A DNA stretch of 64,000 nucleotides. Source: JAMOAD01 sp023621955. Lineage in GTDB: Bacteria; Acidobacteriota; Aminicenantia; JAMOAD01. Where the stretch lies: assembly GCA_035403085.1 (NCBI GenBank), contig DAONEM010000005.1, forward strand, positions 1 to 64,000. The letters run 5' to 3'. Below are positions 24,581 through 32,083 of this stretch, piece by piece. The notes beneath the pieces are model-generated. The model saw only the letters and a program-made list of their open reading frames with translations. It made no database searches and had not been told where the DNA came from. The position numbers and the translations under genes are program-made. How positions within the stretch are numbered: position 1 is the stretch's first letter; each line of letters starts with the position of its first letter.

Positions 24581-25975
24581 TTGTTTGAGAAAGCAACCTA
24601 TAGCAACCGCCGTCAAATGTTGCGGGAAAAGGTCGGAAACGGTCTGATCCTTCTGCTGACCAACGGAGAGAGCCCCATGAACTACCGGGACAACACCTAC
24701 CGTTACCGTCAGGACAGTACCTTCCTCTACTTCTTCGGTCTCGACACGCCTGGACTCGAAGGAGTCCTTGACGCCGAGTCCGGTGAGGAGATTCTCTTCG
24801 GTGACGAGATCACCTTAGACGATATCATCTGGAGCGGCCCTCAGGCGAGCCTGAAAGACCGCGCCGGAAGCGTGGGCGTCCAGAGTGTTCGGCCCCGTTC
24901 CGAACTGGGTCCCTACCTGCGGGAAGCCATGACGAAGGGGAGGAGGGTCCACTTCCTTCCCCCCTACAGGGACGAACAGAGGAAGAGGATCGAGGAGCTT
25001 CTGGGGGTCAAGGGCGAGTGGGCCGAGATCCACCTCTCCACCAAGTTGATCTCTGCGGTCGTCGACCTGAGATCGGTGAAAGAGCCTCAGGAGATCGAAG
25101 AGATCGAAAAGGCGTTGGCGACTACCAGGAAGATGCACCTCGCCGCCATGGCCATGGCGAAACCGGGCGTCTGGGAGAGGGAAATCGCCGGTCGGGTCGA
25201 GGGAGAGGCCCTCTCCGGCGGAGGGGCCGTCGCCTTCCCGGTGATTCTGAGCGTTCACGGTGAGACCCTCCACAACCACACCCACCGTAACCGCTTGGAA
25301 GCTGGAAACCTTCTCATCAACGATTCCGGAGCGGAGACCGAGGCCCACTACTCCGGGGATATCACCAGGACGATCCCCGTGGGGGGAAGTTTTACGAAGA
25401 TGCAGAGGGAGATCTACGACCTGGTCTTGACGACCCAAAAGAGGGCTATCGGCGCCATTCGTCCTGGAATCCCCTTCCGGGAGGTCCATCTTTTGGCGGC
25501 CAAGACCATCGCCGAAGGCCTCTCCGCCATAGGCCTGATGAAGGGAGACCCCGCCGAAGCGGTGGAGCAGGGTGCCCACGCCCTCTTCTTCCCCCACGGC
25601 CTGGGTCACATGATGGGCCTCGACGTTCATGATATGGAGAATCTAGGGGAGAGTTATGTCGGTTACGGTCCTAAGTGGCAGAGGAGCCGCCAGTTCGGTC
25701 TTGCGGCCCTCCGGATGGCCAGGGAACTCGAGAAGGGCTTTGTGGTCACCGTGGAACCGGGGCTCTACTTCATCCCCGCCCTGATCGATCAGTGGAAGAG
25801 AGAGAAGAGGCTCGAAGCCTTCATCGATTACAAAGTCGTCGAAAAGTATAAGGCCTTCGGGGGCATCCGCATCGAAGACGATGTCCTTGTTACCGAAGGC
25901 GGCTGTCGGATCCTGGGAGAGCCGATTCCCAAGGAACCGAAAGAGCTGGAAGAGATCGTCGGACGGGGACTTTAA
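24581..25975 (+). CDS. pepP: Xaa-Pro aminopeptidase (M24B)
   Basis: 464 residues. The N-terminal aminopeptidase-P domain (YRDNTYRYRQDSTFLYFFGLD) precedes a pita-bread M24 domain with the five metal ligands visible: Asp in LINDSGAETEAHYSGDITRT (two), His in FFPHGLGHMMGLDVHD, Glu in TVEPGLYF and Glu in IRIEDDVLV. Removes N-terminal residues that precede proline. TTG start about eight bases after GGAGGTG. Its stop codon lies in the loop of a strong inverted repeat shared with the converging hflC. Confidence 0.92.
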   Translation: MFEKATYSNRRQMLREKVGNGLILLLTNGESPMNYRDNTYRYRQDSTFLYFFGLDTPGLEGVLDAESGEEILFGDEITLDDIIWSGPQASLKDRAGSVGVQSVRPRSELGPYLREAMTKGRRVHFLPPYRDEQRKRIEELLGVKGEWAEIHLSTKLISAVVDLRSVKEPQEIEEIEKALATTRKMHLAAMAMAKPGVWEREIAGRVEGEALSGGGAVAFPVILSVHGETLHNHTHRNRLEAGNLLINDSGAETEAHYSGDITRTIPVGGSFTKMQREIYDLVLTTQKRAIGAIRPGIPFREVHLLAAKTIAEGLSAIGLMKGDPAEAVEQGAHALFFPHGLGHMMGLDVHDMENLGESYVGYGPKWQRSRQFGLAALRMARELEKGFVVTVEPGLYFIPALIDQWKREKRLEAFIDYKVVEKYKAFGGIRIEDDVLVTEGGCRILGEPIPKEPKELEEIVGRGL

Positions 25976-25987
25976 GCCCCGTCCGAC
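25958..25987. terminator. Bidirectional hairpin between pepP and hflC
   Basis: GTCGGACGGGG (25958-25968) and CCCCGTCCGAC (25977-25987) form a perfect 11-bp stem with an 8-base loop that holds the pepP stop codon. A second small CCCC-GAG-GGGG stem follows. Position between two converging genes supports termination, but there is no T tract on either strand. Confidence 0.5.
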
Positions 25988-26002
25988 GGCTCCCCGAGGG
26001 GG

Positions 26003-26956
26003 TCAGCGTTTCTCCGTTGACTTCAGGTAACGGAGAAACTCCCCCTCTGTGGAGAAGATAAACCAAGTCTTATCATCAAAGGTCTTCCGGTAGGTCTCCA
26101 TGGTTTTCATGAACTGGTAGAACTCCGGGTCTTTCCCGTAGGCGGCGGCGTAGATTCGTGAGGCTTCGCCGTCGGCCTTTCCCCGCAGTTCCTGTGCCTT
26201 CTTGTAGGCTTCGCTCTGAATCTTCTTCAGCTCACGCTCTTTCTGGCCGCGGATCTCCGCGCTCTGTCCGTCCCCTTCCGAACGGTACTGGGCGGCGATT
26301 CGTTTCCTTTCGGCGATCATCCTCTCGAAAACCTTTTGTTGAACTTCATCCACATAGTTGACTCTGCGGATTCTCACATCTTTCAGCTCCACTCCGAACT
26401 CGGGGGTGATCTTGGAGGCCTGTTTAAGAATCAAGGCGGCGATCTTCACCCTCCCTGTGGAGATGTTGGAGACTGCTTGGTTAACGTCGGGGCCAAGGGC
26501 GCCGACCTCTGCGGAGGCTTCAAACTTCCGGTTCGAAGAGCGAACGATCTCGATGAGGTCGAAGTTGGCGATGGCGTTTCTGGTCTCGCCGTCGATGATG
26601 TCGTCGAGCCGTGACTGCCCCCCCCTCTCGTCCCTCACCCTTTGGAAGAAGATCAAGGGGTCGTGAATCCGCCAGCGGGCATAGGTTTCCACCCAGATAT
26701 ACTTCTTGTCCTTTGTCGGGATCTGGTTGGAGTCTCCTTCCCATTCGAGCCATCTCTTCTCGAAGGAGTGGACGTCTTGAACGAAGGGGAGCTTGGTATG
26801 GATTCCGGGTTTGCTGATGGTGCCGCTCACGGGTTCTCCGAACTGGGTGATGATCACCTGGTTCATTTCGGAGACGATGAAGAAGGTGTCCCCCAGAACG
26901 AAGAGAACGATGATGGTCAGGGAGATCAGGAAGATGATTCTCGTCTTGGGGTTCAT
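26003..26956 (-). CDS. hflC: HflC, SPFH-domain protease modulator
   Basis: 317 residues. One N-terminal membrane anchor (about 7-28), then an SPFH/prohibitin domain (MNQVIITQFGEPVSGTISKPGIHTKLPFVQDVHSFEKRWLEW start broken into typical blocks) and a coiled coil ending with GEASRIYAAAYGKDPEFYQFMKTMETY, the HflC signature. With HflK it forms a cage around the FtsH protease in the inner membrane and tunes degradation of membrane proteins. ATG overlaps the hflK stop (ATGA). ftsH is not in this window. Confidence 0.93.
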   Translation of the reverse strand: MNPKTRIIFLISLTIIVLFVLGDTFFIVSEMNQVIITQFGEPVSGTISKPGIHTKLPFVQDVHSFEKRWLEWEGDSNQIPTKDKKYIWVETYARWRIHDPLIFFQRVRDERGGQSRLDDIIDGETRNAIANFDLIEIVRSSNRKFEASAEVGALGPDVNQAVSNISTGRVKIAALILKQASKITPEFGVELKDVRIRRVNYVDEVQQKVFERMIAERKRIAAQYRSEGDGQSAEIRGQKERELKKIQSEAYKKAQELRGKADGEASRIYAAAYGKDPEFYQFMKTMETYRKTFDDKTWFIFSTEGEFLRYLKSTEKR

Positions 26957-27930
26957 GGTTTATCCTCCTCTTTCAGGTTGAGGAAGGGGAGAGGGGCCTT
27001 CAGCTTCTCGTCCACGATGACCTTCCTGGGACTCTTGGAGAAGACCTCGGAGAGGGTCTCCAGGTAGAGTCGCTTCCTGGTTACCAGGGGCGCCCGGGCG
27101 TATTCGGTATGGATGGCGTTGAAGAGCTCGATGTCCCCCTGGGCCCGGTTCACCCTCTCCAGGGCGTAACCTTCGGCCTCCCGGATCGTCTGCTCGGCCT
27201 CGCCACGGGCCTTGGGGACCGTCTGGTTGTAGTCGGACCAGGCTTCGTTGATCTTCCTCTCTTTCTCCTGAAGCGCTTCGTTGACTTCGTTGAACGAAGG
27301 CTTGACAGGGTCCGGAGGGTTGACGTCTTGAAGGATCAACTGGTTGACGTCTATGCCGATCTCGTAGAGGGCGCAGAGATCCTGCAACTCTTTCTTCGCC
27401 TCCGCGGCGATTCTGGCGCGACCGGTCGTGAGAACCTCGTCGACGGAGTTGTCGCCCACGATCTTCCGGACAACCGCTTCGTTCATGTAGCGAAAGGTCT
27501 GGTTGACATCGCGCATCTTGAAGAGGTACTTGTAGACATCGCTGATCTTGTACTGAACGATCCATTCCACGACGACAACGTTAAGGTCTCCGGTCAACAT
27601 GACGGCCTCCTTGGAGGCGTCCGGAGAGACCAAGTACCGGGTGGGGACCTCGTCTTTCGCCGAGCGGTACCCGAACTCCATCTTCAGCTGTCTCTGGACC
27701 GGAACCTTTTGGAGTGTCTCGAAAAGAAAGGGAAGCTTCATGTGAAGGCCCGGCTCCGCTGTGCGGTTGAAGCGCCCGAAGCGGAGAATGACCCCAACCT
27801 CCTCGGGGCTCACCTGGTAGATTGTGTCGAAAAGAAAGAGCCCGACGATGAGGACGATCAAAATCCACTTAATTTTAAGCCATTTGGGAGGACGGGGCGG
27901 AGCCTCGTTCCCTTCGTTCTCTTGCCACAT
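26953..27930 (-). CDS. hflK: HflK, SPFH-domain protease modulator
   Basis: 325 residues. Short polar N-terminus, membrane anchor (about 20-38), SPFH domain with YQVSPEEVGVILRFGRF and GLHMKLPFLFE, then a coiled coil with NEALQEKERKINEAWSDYNQ and RGEAEQTIREAEGYALERVNRAQGD typical of HflK. Lacks the long Gly-rich N-terminus of the E. coli protein. Partner of HflC; AGGAGG ribosome binding site before the ATG. Follows the flippase-like gene by 109 bases with no convincing promoter in that gap. Confidence 0.92.
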   Translation of the reverse strand: MWQENEGNEAPPRPPKWLKIKWILIVLIVGLFLFDTIYQVSPEEVGVILRFGRFNRTAEPGLHMKLPFLFETLQKVPVQRQLKMEFGYRSAKDEVPTRYLVSPDASKEAVMLTGDLNVVVVEWIVQYKISDVYKYLFKMRDVNQTFRYMNEAVVRKIVGDNSVDEVLTTGRARIAAEAKKELQDLCALYEIGIDVNQLILQDVNPPDPVKPSFNEVNEALQEKERKINEAWSDYNQTVPKARGEAEQTIREAEGYALERVNRAQGDIELFNAIHTEYARAPLVTRKRLYLETLSEVFSKSPRKVIVDEKLKAPLPFLNLKEEDKP

Positions 27931-28039
27931 GGATACCTCCTACCGGAGAGGGCTTTGCGAAGGATCGACTTCGACAAAGGGTATGGGGCGTATGAGGTCT
28001 CCCCCTCCAAAGTTACTTTAACACGTAAGGGGCCTTCTA

Positions 28040-29008
28040 TCAAGGAGAGGGGGAAGAAGGGTGTCGAGAGGGCCAAAGGAGGATCCCGAAGGAGAGAAGG
28101 CCCAGAAGGTATTCCCAGAGCTGTGTGACCGTGTGAATCAAGAGGCCGGTGATGAAGGGATTGGGGTGTTCCGGGGCGAGGAGGGAGAAGACGAGGTGAA
28201 ATGCGGTTTCCCAGGTTCCAAACCCCGCCAGGCCTTGAACGGGGAGGAGGGAGGAGAGTTCGGTGGCGGCGATTCCGATCGAGAAGAGGGCTCCTCCGGC
28301 GGGAGAGGGGGGAAGGTTGGAGAAGCCTACGAAGAGAGCGTAGAGGGAGAGGTACTTGGTTGCCCGGATGGCGAGGCTGAGCAGGAGGAGGGGGCCGAAG
28401 AGGGGGAGGCGGGAGTTCTCCTTCAAAACCACGAAGAAGTGGGTCGGAAGGGAGCCAAAACGACTTCCGAAGAGGCGGGAAACGACTCTCGTGAGGGGGA
28501 GGGAGGAGAGGAGGAAGAAGATCCCTAGGGATCCCAAACCAAGGAGGAGGAGAAGGGCTCGGAGCCGGGGAAGGGGAAAGGGGAGGTTCAAGGGGACCAG
28601 GGTTAGCAGACCCAGGAAGAGAGCCAATGAGAGAAGATCGAAGAGGAGAATGACCAGGAAGTCTCCGGAACCCTTCTCGATCTCAATCCCCTCCTTACGG
28701 AGCAGCCCGGAGTAGAAGAGGAGCGAGGCGCTTCGGGCGGGGAGCAGGTCGGCCGTGCAGTTTTGGACGAGGGTGATCAGGAAGAGTCGGAAGAAGGGGA
28801 GGGGACGTTTCAGAAGCCATCGAAACCGTATGGCCCTCAGGAACCCTCCGCCCAGGGAGAGGGAGAGGTAGAGGAGAAGGCAGTTCCAGGGGAGGGAGAG
28901 GAGGCCCGAAAGAATCTCCCGAGGCGGAGTGGAACGGAGAAAGAGCAGGAAGAGGAGGAGCGTGATCAGGAGGGGAATCGACCAAGAGAGTACCCTCTTA
29001 GCGCTCAT
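28040..29008 (-). CDS. Lysylphosphatidylglycerol synthase TM-region (UPF0104/AglD-like) membrane protein
   Basis: 322 residues, very hydrophobic, about eight membrane segments. The conserved stretches of the LPG_synthase_TM family are visible: FLRAIRFRWLLK near residue 55, a long hydrophobic core, and SSLLPVQGLAGFGTWE near 265. This module is the flippase part of MprF and occurs alone in glycolipid and cell-envelope pathways, so lipid flipping is a reasonable guess. Start overlaps the stop of the SGNH hydrolase gene. Confidence 0.8.
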   Translation of the reverse strand: MSAKRVLSWSIPLLITLLLFLLFLRSTPPREILSGLLSLPWNCLLLYLSLSLGGGFLRAIRFRWLLKRPLPFFRLFLITLVQNCTADLLPARSASLLFYSGLLRKEGIEIEKGSGDFLVILLFDLLSLALFLGLLTLVPLNLPFPLPRLRALLLLLGLGSLGIFFLLSSLPLTRVVSRLFGSRFGSLPTHFFVVLKENSRLPLFGPLLLLSLAIRATKYLSLYALFVGFSNLPPSPAGGALFSIGIAATELSSLLPVQGLAGFGTWETAFHLVFSLLAPEHPNPFITGLLIHTVTQLWEYLLGLLSFGILLWPSRHPSSPSP

Positions 29009-29691
29009 GGCGGTGAGAGGGCTTTAACCAAGGAACGGCCGATGAGAAGGCCCATGGCCCGGTACCCCTCTGAGGAGGGGTGGACTCCGGGGAGAAGACG
29101 GGGGTGTTCCAAAAAGAGGGGCCTCAGGTCAACGATCTTCAGGTGCCTGGTCTTGGCGAGGCTTTCCAACTCCGGAACGATCTCCTCACGAAGGCGTCGG
29201 GGGGAATCGCCGTCGAAGGTCGGCAGATCCAAGCGTCGAAGGGGAGGGGGAATGATCAGGAAGATTTGGGGTGGGGAGTCGGGCGACCCTTGGGCCAAAA
29301 CAAGGTCGATAATCCCGTTCATGTGGCGGCGAAAGCCCTCCCGGTCGGTCTTGTCGCCGTCGGAGCGGACATCGTTGGTGCCGAGCATGAGAAGAACGAT
29401 GTCCGGCGAAGGGGTAAAGAGGGAGGGCGAGTTCCTCAAAAAGCTCAGGTACTCTCCAGAGGTGTGTCCGGGCCTCCCCCCGTCGACGATCTTGTGGGAA
29501 ATCTCCGCCTTGTCCAGGGCCCGTCCCAAAGAGGGGAGGTAGGAGCCGTAGGAGCTCGAAGTGAGGCTGTCGCCCAGGGATAAGATGATCAAGGTTCGGT
29601 TTCGGGGGTGGAGGAAGAGGAAGAGCAAGAGAAAAGAGATGAGCAGAAGGGCTGTCCCTGCGAAGAGAAGGCGTCGCTTTCCCATACCCAT
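29005..29691 (-). CDS. SGNH/GDSL hydrolase-like protein with an altered catalytic block
   Basis: 228 residues. N-terminal membrane anchor or signal (8-28). Block I LSLGDSLTSSSYG (Ser42), block II Gly in GGRPGHTSGE and block III GTNDVRS (Asn106) are present, as in lipase/esterase or deacetylase members. In block V the catalytic Asp of DxxH is replaced by proline: PGVHPSSEG, Pro201 where Asp is expected, while His204 remains. It may work with a Ser-His dyad or have lost activity. Near-contiguous with the sirtuin gene (33-base gap) and overlapping the flippase-like gene. Weak ribosome binding site. Confidence 0.75.
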   Translation of the reverse strand: MGMGKRRLLFAGTALLLISFLLLFLFLHPRNRTLIILSLGDSLTSSSYGSYLPSLGRALDKAEISHKIVDGGRPGHTSGEYLSFLRNSPSLFTPSPDIVLLMLGTNDVRSDGDKTDREGFRRHMNGIIDLVLAQGSPDSPPQIFLIIPPPLRRLDLPTFDGDSPRRLREEIVPELESLAKTRHLKIVDLRPLFLEHPRLLPGVHPSSEGYRAMGLLIGRSLVKALSPP

Positions 29692-29724
29692 AAGGTAGAG
29701 AAAAAGAGGCCTTCGGTCAACAGT

Positions 29725-30510
29725 TCAGAAAAAGAGGAACCGCTTCTGGTGGACCAGGCAGAGAACCTCTTCGCTGAACTCCGCCAGATCCCAGCTGTAA
29801 CGCTTGACGGCGTAGTCGTCCAGAGGTGTCGGGGTCCGGTTGATGATAACCATGCGCCCACCGGCGTTGAGGGTCAGTCCGGGGAGGGTTGACGCTGGAG
29901 AGACGATGAGGGACGATCCCATGACCAGACAAAGGTCGGCCTGGGATGCGACCTGCTTCGCCTTTTGGAGGATGTCGCTCTTGACGCTCTCTCCGAAGAG
30001 GACCGCTTCGGGGCGGATGAGCCCTCCGCAGGGACAGTAGGGGACCAGGCCCTCAAGAACGGTGGGAAGGATTTCGGTCAGTGGAAAAGGCCTACGGCAG
30101 AGGGTGCAAGAGTAGCTTTCCAGAGAGCCGTGGAGGGGAAGAAGGGCGCGGCTTCCGGCCATCTGGTGGAGGGAGTCGATGTTCTGGGTCGCCGTGGCGA
30201 TGAGGCGCTCTTTCTCCTCCAACTCCACCAGGAGCCTGTGGGCGGGGTTGGGACGGGAGGCGAGGATGAGCGGAAGGAACGTCTTGGCGAAGAGGTAGAA
30301 GGGTTTAGGGTCTCTGAAGAAGAGTTCCTTGTCGAAGACGGACCTGCTTCCAGAGGAGAGAATCCCTTGAGGACCTCGAAAATCGGGAATACCCGAAGGG
30401 GTGCTGATTCCCGCTCCGGTCACCGCGAAGATGGCCTTGGCGGAGCGGAGGGTCTCGAGGAGTTCCAGTGCATCCTGGTGAAGGTCTTTCGGGAAGAGAA
30501 GAGAGTTCAT
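29725..30510 (-). CDS. cobB: Sir2-family NAD-dependent protein deacylase
   Basis: 261 residues. Sirtuin motifs in order: AVTGAGISTPSGIPDFRG (NAD binding) near residue 30, ATQNIDSLHQMAGS near 113, catalytic His in LPLHGSLE, four zinc Cys (CTLCRRPF, then YCPCGGLIRP), FGESV and MGSSLIVSPASTLP. Removes acyl groups from lysines using NAD. Start ATG overlaps the folC stop. The symbol is used in the broad bacterial sense. Confidence 0.92.
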   Translation of the reverse strand: MNSLLFPKDLHQDALELLETLRSAKAIFAVTGAGISTPSGIPDFRGPQGILSSGSRSVFDKELFFRDPKPFYLFAKTFLPLILASRPNPAHRLLVELEEKERLIATATQNIDSLHQMAGSRALLPLHGSLESYSCTLCRRPFPLTEILPTVLEGLVPYCPCGGLIRPEAVLFGESVKSDILQKAKQVASQADLCLVMGSSLIVSPASTLPGLTLNAGGRMVIINRTPTPLDDYAVKRYSWDLAEFSEEVLCLVHQKRFLFF

Positions 30511-31796
30511 TCCCTTTCCAGGAGCGCCTTGATGTTCCCCACCAGGTAGAGGGAACCCGTAACCAGGAGGGTCTCTTGGGGCCGGGCTCCCTTCCTGAGG
30601 CGGGCGAGAGCCTTTTGGGGGTCCAGTTCAACCTCCATGGGAATCCTCAGGCCGGCTTGATGGAGCATGTTGGAGAGCTCCAAGGGATCCTGGGCCTTGG
30701 CGACGTCCGAGCGGGTCAGAACGACCCGTCTGCAGAAGGGAAAGAGCAGCCTGGCCATGGTGATCATCCTCTTGTCGTTGGAGACGCCGAAGAGGCAGGA
30801 GAGGTTCCTGAGGCCCTTCGACTTCAGGTAGGCGACCAGGGTGGCCATTCCCGCAGGGTTGTGCGCTCCGTCAAGAAGCATGTTCTCCCGCGCCCACTCC
30901 AGGCGCCCTTCGATCTTTGCCTCCTGGAGGCCGAGGAGGGCTTTTTCGCAGACCCTCTCGGGGTTCAGTGGGTCCAGGGAGAGGAGTTCCAGTGTCTTCA
31001 GGGCTATGGCCGCGTTGTAGGCCTGATGGACTCCCAAGAGGGAGGGACGGTAGAGGTAGTCCCCTCCTTCGCTCCGGTAGAGCCATCCGGCTCTTCCATT
31101 CCGGAGAAGCCGGCGTGGCGGGTCGAAGGCTCCGAAGAGGGGGGCGTTCCGTTCCTGGCAGGTCTCTTCGATGACCCTCCGGGCCGAAGGGGGAAGCTTT
31201 CCGATGATGACGGGTTTGCCGGGCTTTACGATTCCCGCCTTCTCCCGGGCGATCTGGGCCACGGTTTTACCGAGAATCTGGGTGTGGTCCAGAGCCACCG
31301 TGGTGATGACAGAAGCTTCGGGGTTCACGACGTTTGTGGCGTCGAGACGCCCTCCCAGTCCGATCTCCAGTACCGCCCAATCAACCTTCTCCTCCTTGAA
31401 CCAGAGGAAGGCCGCGACGGTTAAGAGTTCGAAGAAGGTCAGGGGCTGGGGGAGGACTCCCTTGGAAATCGCTTCGTCCACCTTCTCCTTGAGGAAACCG
31501 ACCAGGGAGGTGAGGGTCTCTTCGGGAATCTGGGCTCCGTCGATCTTGATCCGTTCTTCGACGCGGACAAGGTGGGGGGATGTGTAGAGGCCTGTCCTAA
31601 AACCCATGTGGGAGAGGGCGGAGGAAAGGTAGGTGGAAACGGAGCCCTTCCCGTTGGTGCCCGTCACGAGGAGGGCACGGAATCTCTCCGCGGGCCTCCC
31701 GAGCCCATCGAGGAAACGGGAGACCCGATCGAGTTCCAACTTGATTCCCAGGCGTTGAAGGGAATCCAGGTAACCGTTACGTTCTTCTAGGTTCAA
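30507..31796 (-). CDS. folC: Folylpolyglutamate synthase/dihydrofolate synthase
   Basis: 429 residues of the Mur-ligase fold: P-loop VTGTNGKGSVSTYLSSAL near residue 44, GLYTSPHLVRVEERI, EIGLGGRLDATNVV, then DGAHNPAG at the start of the C-terminal domain. Adds glutamate to folates, and in many bacteria also makes dihydrofolate from dihydropteroate. TTG start nine bases after the stop of the coiled-coil gene, with no clear ribosome binding site, suggesting coupling. folP and other folate genes are not nearby. Confidence 0.93.
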   Translation of the reverse strand: MNLEERNGYLDSLQRLGIKLELDRVSRFLDGLGRPAERFRALLVTGTNGKGSVSTYLSSALSHMGFRTGLYTSPHLVRVEERIKIDGAQIPEETLTSLVGFLKEKVDEAISKGVLPQPLTFFELLTVAAFLWFKEEKVDWAVLEIGLGGRLDATNVVNPEASVITTVALDHTQILGKTVAQIAREKAGIVKPGKPVIIGKLPPSARRVIEETCQERNAPLFGAFDPPRRLLRNGRAGWLYRSEGGDYLYRPSLLGVHQAYNAAIALKTLELLSLDPLNPERVCEKALLGLQEAKIEGRLEWARENMLLDGAHNPAGMATLVAYLKSKGLRNLSCLFGVSNDKRMITMARLLFPFCRRVVLTRSDVAKAQDPLELSNMLHQAGLRIPMEVELDPQKALARLRKGARPQETLLVTGSLYLVGNIKALLERE

Positions 31797-31805
31797 AGAG
31801 GACTC

Positions 31806-32042
31806 TTAGATCTCTTCCACCTCTTCCCCGCTCTCGGCGAACTCATCGGGTTCACCCAGGAGGGTCGCGGCGCCGTCGTAGATCTGTTTGATGACCTTCC
31901 TCTGGTTGTGGAGAGAGGCCATTCTCTCCTTGAAGGCTTTCACTTCATCTTTGACCTGTTGGTCGATGGAAATGATCTGGGACCGGGTCTGCTCGAGGGT
32001 GTTGCGATAAAAATCTTCGTTGGTTTTGGTGATGTCCACCAT
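31806..32042 (-). CDS. Small coiled-coil protein of unknown function
   Basis: 78 residues, almost fully helical and heptad-like: an N-terminal DITKTNEDFYRNTLEQTRS, a middle QQVKDEVKAFKERMASLHNQRKV and an acidic tail EPDEFAESGEEVEEI. ATG 32042 is chosen over ATG 32048 because AAGGAG lies only two bases before the latter. It sits 41 bases downstream of the receiver-kinase-TonB gene, suggesting a partner or scaffold for that kinase. No known family recognised. Confidence 0.6.
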   Translation of the reverse strand: MVDITKTNEDFYRNTLEQTRSQIISIDQQVKDEVKAFKERMASLHNQRKVIKQIYDGAATLLGEPDEFAESGEEVEEI

Positions 32043-32083
32043 CAGCATGTCTCCTTTGGTCTCTTATTTCTTGAAAACACCGT

